A stretch of 64,000 bases of DNA, from positions 1 through 64,000 of the forward strand of contig JAFPTC010000086.1 in the NCBI GenBank assembly GCA_017400455.1, read 5' to 3'. The notes under the pieces are model-generated. The model searched no databases and was not told the DNA's origin. It was given only the letters and a program-made list of their open reading frames with translations. The stretch comes from Prevotella sp. Lineage in GTDB: Bacteria > Bacteroidota > Bacteroidia > Bacteroidales > Bacteroidaceae. Positions 60,327-64,000 of the stretch are shown piece after piece (position 1 is the stretch's first letter; each line of letters begins with the position of its first letter). The translations under genes and the position numbers were made by a program.

Positions 60327-62081
60327 TTACTTTTTTAGTTTTTTCAGTCTTTTTTTAGCATCGCCGGCTTCGGGATATACTTCAAGCGCTTTCTCATAGT
60401 TGCGAATGGCGGCGTCGGTCATGTGCTCGCGCTCGCATTCCTTGCCCATCAAAGTGTATTCAGCAGCCAGCCGGCGCAACTTTTCTTGCGTTTCCTTCCT
60501 CTCCTGCTTCAGGGCGGCTATTTCCGAACGCTGGGTGTTAATGACTTGCAGCTTGCGACGGATGTATCTTGCTGCTACGGGCTTTTCAATGTCGTAGCGT
60601 GAGTGGATGGCCAGGAAGAAGTTTTCCAGGAAAGCCTGGAAGTTGCCCTGGTCGAAGGCCCGTATGGCGTCGCGGTACTGTCGGTCGGCCTTGCCTTCTT
60701 GCATGGCCTGGTTGATGGTGGAAGGGTCGTTGTAGTGACGGGCAAACTGCACCACCTCGCCCCTGACGAAGATGTCTTGCTGGTGGATGGGTGAAACAAG
60801 CGAGATGCCCTCAAGCGATGTGCAACGCGACAGGGCCACATAGGTCTGGCCGCCGGCAAAGGCGCCTCCAGTGAAATCGATGTTCACCTGCTGGAAGGTG
60901 AGGCCTTGGCTCTTGTGCACGGTGATGGCCCAGGCCAGCCTCAGGGGGAACTGGGTGTATGTGCCTAATAGCTGTTCCTCTATCTTCTGCTCTTTTTCGT
61001 TGAAGACGTAACGCATGTTCTCCCACACCTCGCGCTCAACGTCGTAGTCTTGGTTGTCTTCGGTCTGCACGGTGATGATGCCTTCCTCCTCGTCAATGCC
61101 GGTAATCATGCCCAGCGTGCCGTTCACCCACCGCTTGTCTTTATCGTTCTTGATGAAGATGATTTGTGCCCCCAGCTTCAGTTGTAGCTCCATGGGGGTG
61201 GGGAAGAAGCTTTCGGGGAAGTCGCCCTTCACCCATCCTTTAAAGGTTGTGGGCGTGCCGTCGAGCTCGGCTAGTCGCTGCTCGTTAATATAGTCTACGG
61301 TGTCGCGACGGGTGGCCAGGGTGATTCTGAGGCGGCCAGGAGCCGAAAGATGCTGCGCGTCGGCGCCTGCTACGCGCTGGTTGATGGCGGCCAGGTCGGC
61401 CGTGGTGGCCTGGTTCTGGCGTATGCGGTCGAGTAGGGCAATGAAGTCGGGATTGTTCTGCCGGTAGACCTTGTGAAGCTCGATGCTTACCAGCTGCATC
61501 TGCTGCCATACTTTGGCATTGAAGAAGTAGGCACTCTGATAGAAAGGCCGCAGCAGCTGGCGGTCGTCTTCCTTCACCACGGGCTCAAGCTGGTAGATGT
61601 CGCCCACGAGCAGCAGCTGTTTTCCGCCGAAGGGCTCGTAGCTGCGGGTGTAGATACGGAGCACCTTGTCGATGAAGTCGATGATGTCGGCGCGAACCAT
61701 TGAAATCTCGTCGATGATGATCAGTTCCAGCTCGCGCAACAGCTTTCGCTGGGCACTGGTGTATTTCAGCGTTTCCTTGATGTGACGTCGGTCGTAGCGG
61801 CTGTCGTTGGGCAGCAACGGGTGGAAGGGCAGCTTGAAGAAGCTGTGAAGCGTCTGGCCGCCCGCGTTGATGGCAGCAATGCCAGTGGGCGCCAAGACAA
61901 CGCATTTCTTTTTGGTGTGAGCCACCACGTAGCGCAGGAAGGTGCTCTTGCCGGTTCCCGCTTTTCCCGTGAGAAAGAGCGAGCGTCGGGTGAAGTCGAC
62001 TATCTGGAGGGCGTCCTGCCACTCTTTGTTGTCGAGGTCTAACGCCTGCTCCTTGTTATTCTGTACGCTCGGCTTCTCCAT
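60327..62081 (-). CDS. Pif1/RecD-like SF1 helicase
   Basis: This 584-residue 5'-3' DNA helicase of the Pif1-like group has Walker A GKAGTGKST (39-47), Walker B IIIDEISMV (121-129), VGDIYQLEPV as motif III, and late motifs HKSQGLTF and YVALSRC. A C-terminal extension (about 500-584) adds a coiled coil (LKQERKETQEKLRRLAAEY) and one TPR-like unit. Such proteins unwind G-quadruplexes or recombination intermediates. Its start overlaps the preceding penicillin-binding protein gene by 26 bp. Confidence 0.9.
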   Translation of the reverse strand: MEKPSVQNNKEQALDLDNKEWQDALQIVDFTRRSLFLTGKAGTGKSTFLRYVVAHTKKKCVVLAPTGIAAINAGGQTLHSFFKLPFHPLLPNDSRYDRRHIKETLKYTSAQRKLLRELELIIIDEISMVRADIIDFIDKVLRIYTRSYEPFGGKQLLLVGDIYQLEPVVKEDDRQLLRPFYQSAYFFNAKVWQQMQLVSIELHKVYRQNNPDFIALLDRIRQNQATTADLAAINQRVAGADAQHLSAPGRLRITLATRRDTVDYINEQRLAELDGTPTTFKGWVKGDFPESFFPTPMELQLKLGAQIIFIKNDKDKRWVNGTLGMITGIDEEEGIITVQTEDNQDYDVEREVWENMRYVFNEKEQKIEEQLLGTYTQFPLRLAWAITVHKSQGLTFQQVNIDFTGGAFAGGQTYVALSRCTSLEGISLVSPIHQQDIFVRGEVVQFARHYNDPSTINQAMQEGKADRQYRDAIRAFDQGNFQAFLENFFLAIHSRYDIEKPVAARYIRRKLQVINTQRSEIAALKQERKETQEKLRRLAAEYTLMGKECEREHMTDAAIRNYEKALEVYPEAGDAKKRLKKLKK

Positions 62082-64000
62082 TCTCGGTAGGTTCTATTGT
62101 CACAGGCTCGTCGCCTTCGGTGTTGCCGGGAGCCAGCTCGTTAATAATCAGCTCGTCGCCCCCTTCCAGCAAATCGTTTACGTCGAAGGCAATGATGCTG
62201 TCGATGGGGTTCACGCCGTAGCCGCCTTCATACTGGCTGGCCAAAATGCTCGGGTCTTTGCAAGGCTCGAACTTGGCATGATAGTGGCTGAACTGCGGAT
62301 CGTCGAGCACGGCTTTGAAGAACCGGCCACAGATGGGCAGTGCGGTCTTGCCTCCTTGGCCCAATGCACCTGTTCGGAAGTGGATGGCACGGTATTCGCC
62401 GCCCACCCAGGCTCCGCAAACCAGCTTGGGGCTGACGCCCACAAACCATGCGTCGCTATGATTGTTTGAGGTGCCCGTCTTACCACCGAAATCGGTGTCG
62501 GTGTGCTGCCCCACATATTGGCGCAGCCCCCAGCTGGTGCCGCTCAGTCCGCCCATGAGCATCTGCTGCATGAAGAAGGCGCTGCGATAGGGGATGGCCT
62601 CGTGGGACTCATCGGCCTGCTTGTAGAGTTCGTGGCCGTCGCGGTCAAGAATGCGTGTGATGAAAACCGGCTCGTGCATCTGGCCGTCGTTGGCAACGGT
62701 GCAGTAGGCATCGACCAGCTCAAGCAAGCAAACGTCGCTGGCACCAAGGGCCAGTGAAGGCACTTCTTCCAGCTTGCTCTTGATGCCCATGGCATGGGCC
62801 GTGCGTGCCACGTTGCTGATTCCCACTTCCTGGCCCAGCTTGGCCGCAATGGTGTTGACGCTCTGGGCGAAGGCCGAACGTAGGGTGAGGTAGGCATCCG
62901 ACACGCTGCCGTTGGCATTATGAGGCGTCCAGGTGCCCCCAATGCGATAGTAGGTGTCCAGAAAAGTCTTGTTGGGCGTCATGCCTTGGTTCATGGCCTC
63001 GGTATAGACAAAGAGCTTGAAGGTAGAGCCTGGCTGGCGTTGCGATGTCACTTTGTCGTACTTCCATGTGTCGAAATCGATGTCGCCCACCCATGCCTTG
63101 ATGTGGCCAGTGTGAGGCTCCATGGCTACAAAGCCGCAGTGCATGAAGCGGGTGATATAGCGCAGAGAGTCGAGTGTGCTCATCTGGGCCTGGATGGGAC
63201 CGTCGTAGCTGAACAGCTTCATGTCGTGAGGCTGGTTCAGATAAAACCATACCGAGTCTGGCGACTCGGGGAAACGCTCGCTGAGCTGCTTGTAAACGGG
63301 CAGTCGGCGGGCAATGCTCTCAATGAAATGGGGAATTTCGCGATATTGCTCATCTTGCCAAGGGTTCATGCCAGCCCAATGCTGGTTGAAATTGTCTTGG
63401 ATGATGAGCATCTGTTCTTTGGCGGCCTGCTCGGCATATTGCTGCATGCGCGAATCGAGCGTGGTGTAGATTTTCAGACCGTCAGTGAAGGGGTCGATGT
63501 GATGCTCTTCACACCACTGCTGCATGTCGTCGAGCAAAGCCTGGCGGAAGTAATGGGCCTGTCCGTCGTAGAGGTTCTCTACACTGTAGTTCAGCTGGAT
63601 GGGCTGTACGCTCAGCGAATCGTATTCGGCTTGTGACAGATGGCCGTGCTTCACCATGTTGCCAAGAACGATGTTGCGGCGGCGCATACTGTTGTCGGGA
63701 TTCCGACGGGGATTGTAGGTCGTGGTGGCCTTGAGCATGCCAACGAGGACGGCCGCCTGCTCGGGGCGTAAATCCTTGGGGGCAATGCCAAAATAGGTCT
63801 TGCAGGCCGTCTTGATGCCAAAGGCGTTGGAGCCGAAGTCTACCGTGTTGGCATACATGGTGAGGATTTCCTCCTTGCTGAAGTTCCATTCCAGCTTGAG
63901 GGCCGTCACCCATTCCTTGCTCTTCATCACCAGCATCTTCAGCCCAGGAATTTGCCCAAGCAAACCAGTGGAATACTCGGTGCGTACGCGGAAAAGGTTC
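62056..64000 (-). CDS. Class A penicillin-binding protein (PBP1A-type), N-terminus beyond the window
   Basis: This bifunctional peptidoglycan synthase is open to the right edge, so the membrane anchor and first part of the glycosyltransferase are missing. The GT51 domain shows WNFSKEEILTMYANTVDFGS. The transpeptidase has the SxxK serine in RQPGSTFKLF, SVN in AQSVNTIAA and KTGT in GGKTGTSNNH. The C-terminus is an acidic tail (ELAPGNTEGDEPVTIEPTEN). It overlaps the helicase gene by 26 bp. All active-site motifs visible in the window are intact. Confidence 0.93.
   Translation of the reverse strand, partial: NLFRVRTEYSTGLLGQIPGLKMLVMKSKEWVTALKLEWNFSKEEILTMYANTVDFGSNAFGIKTACKTYFGIAPKDLRPEQAAVLVGMLKATTTYNPRRNPDNSMRRRNIVLGNMVKHGHLSQAEYDSLSVQPIQLNYSVENLYDGQAHYFRQALLDDMQQWCEEHHIDPFTDGLKIYTTLDSRMQQYAEQAAKEQMLIIQDNFNQHWAGMNPWQDEQYREIPHFIESIARRLPVYKQLSERFPESPDSVWFYLNQPHDMKLFSYDGPIQAQMSTLDSLRYITRFMHCGFVAMEPHTGHIKAWVGDIDFDTWKYDKVTSQRQPGSTFKLFVYTEAMNQGMTPNKTFLDTYYRIGGTWTPHNANGSVSDAYLTLRSAFAQSVNTIAAKLGQEVGISNVARTAHAMGIKSKLEEVPSLALGASDVCLLELVDAYCTVANDGQMHEPVFITRILDRDGHELYKQADESHEAIPYRSAFFMQQMLMGGLSGTSWGLRQYVGQHTDTDFGGKTGTSNNHSDAWFVGVSPKLVCGAWVGGEYRAIHFRTGALGQGGKTALPICGRFFKAVLDDPQFSHYHAKFEPCKDPSILASQYEGGYGVNPIDSIIAFDVNDLLEGGDELIINELAPGNTEGDEPVTIEPTENGEAERTE

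Overview
The window looks like chromosomal DNA of a member of the Bacteroidales, most likely Prevotellaceae. Four things point there. At least 20 gene starts are preceded by the Bacteroidota -7 promoter element TAnnTTTG. There is a complete rseC-rnfBCDGEA operon. GldB-like and SprE/PorW-like lipoproteins suggest a type IX secretion system. Several families typical of Bacteroidales are present (DUF4924, DUF4861, DPP IV, DUF4369 lipoproteins, a GH77 enzyme with starch-binding domains). No phage, transposase, CRISPR-Cas or integrative element was seen. Gene content is housekeeping plus envelope, carbohydrate and redox functions.

Layout. 0-6 kb: a truncated prfA whose outer end folds back into a diverged inverted copy of itself (probable assembly chimera), then glnS-TPR-dedA and mltG. 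6-16 kb: a malQ-type GH77 enzyme, pyrBI, fabD, a GH13 enzyme, a ROK kinase, a LysE-type exporter, a DUF4924 gene and rfbD. 16-21 kb: a DUF4861 protein, a GldB-like lipoprotein and DPP IV. 21-27 kb: the RNF ion-translocating ferredoxin:NAD oxidoreductase operon. 27-34 kb: a CLC channel, fmt, an unannotated 39-residue ORF, rpe, folK and a malic enzyme. 34-41 kb: a small overlapping trio (acetyltransferase, zinc ribbon, YeaQ-type membrane protein), a lipoprotein, tRNA-Pro, aroA and an SprE/PorW-like lipoprotein. 41-47 kb: a TolC-HlyD-ABC2-ABC2 export operon and lpxD. 47-55 kb: a GH127-type arabinofuranosidase, a cysteine-less thioredoxin-like lipoprotein, an OmpA/TPR lipoprotein and a GHL10 (DUF187) hydrolase. 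55-64 kb: cstA, a small beta-barrel, nadC, trxB, glutathione peroxidase, a candidate small RNA, a Pif1-like helicase and a class A penicillin-binding protein running off the right edge.

The most unusual signal lies between genes. Five intergenic regions carry arrays of a 43-44 bp repeat (14 copies), each centred on the invariant 10-bp palindrome CTCACGTGAG. I recognise no named family for it. Two convergent gene junctions carry an identical inverted repeat built from a 7-bp unit (AGTTAAG/AATTAAG) that contains the stop codon of the left-hand gene. A third junction (nadC/trxB) has a different repeat abutting the stop codons on both sides. A promoter-to-terminator unit with no ORF at about 60.2 kb looks like a small RNA gene.

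Stretches over 300 bp without a gene are 18344-18841, 33645-34022, 46860-47198, 57697-58112 and 59709-60326. All hold the repeats, hairpins or small RNA described below. All homology statements are by eye, without database searches.
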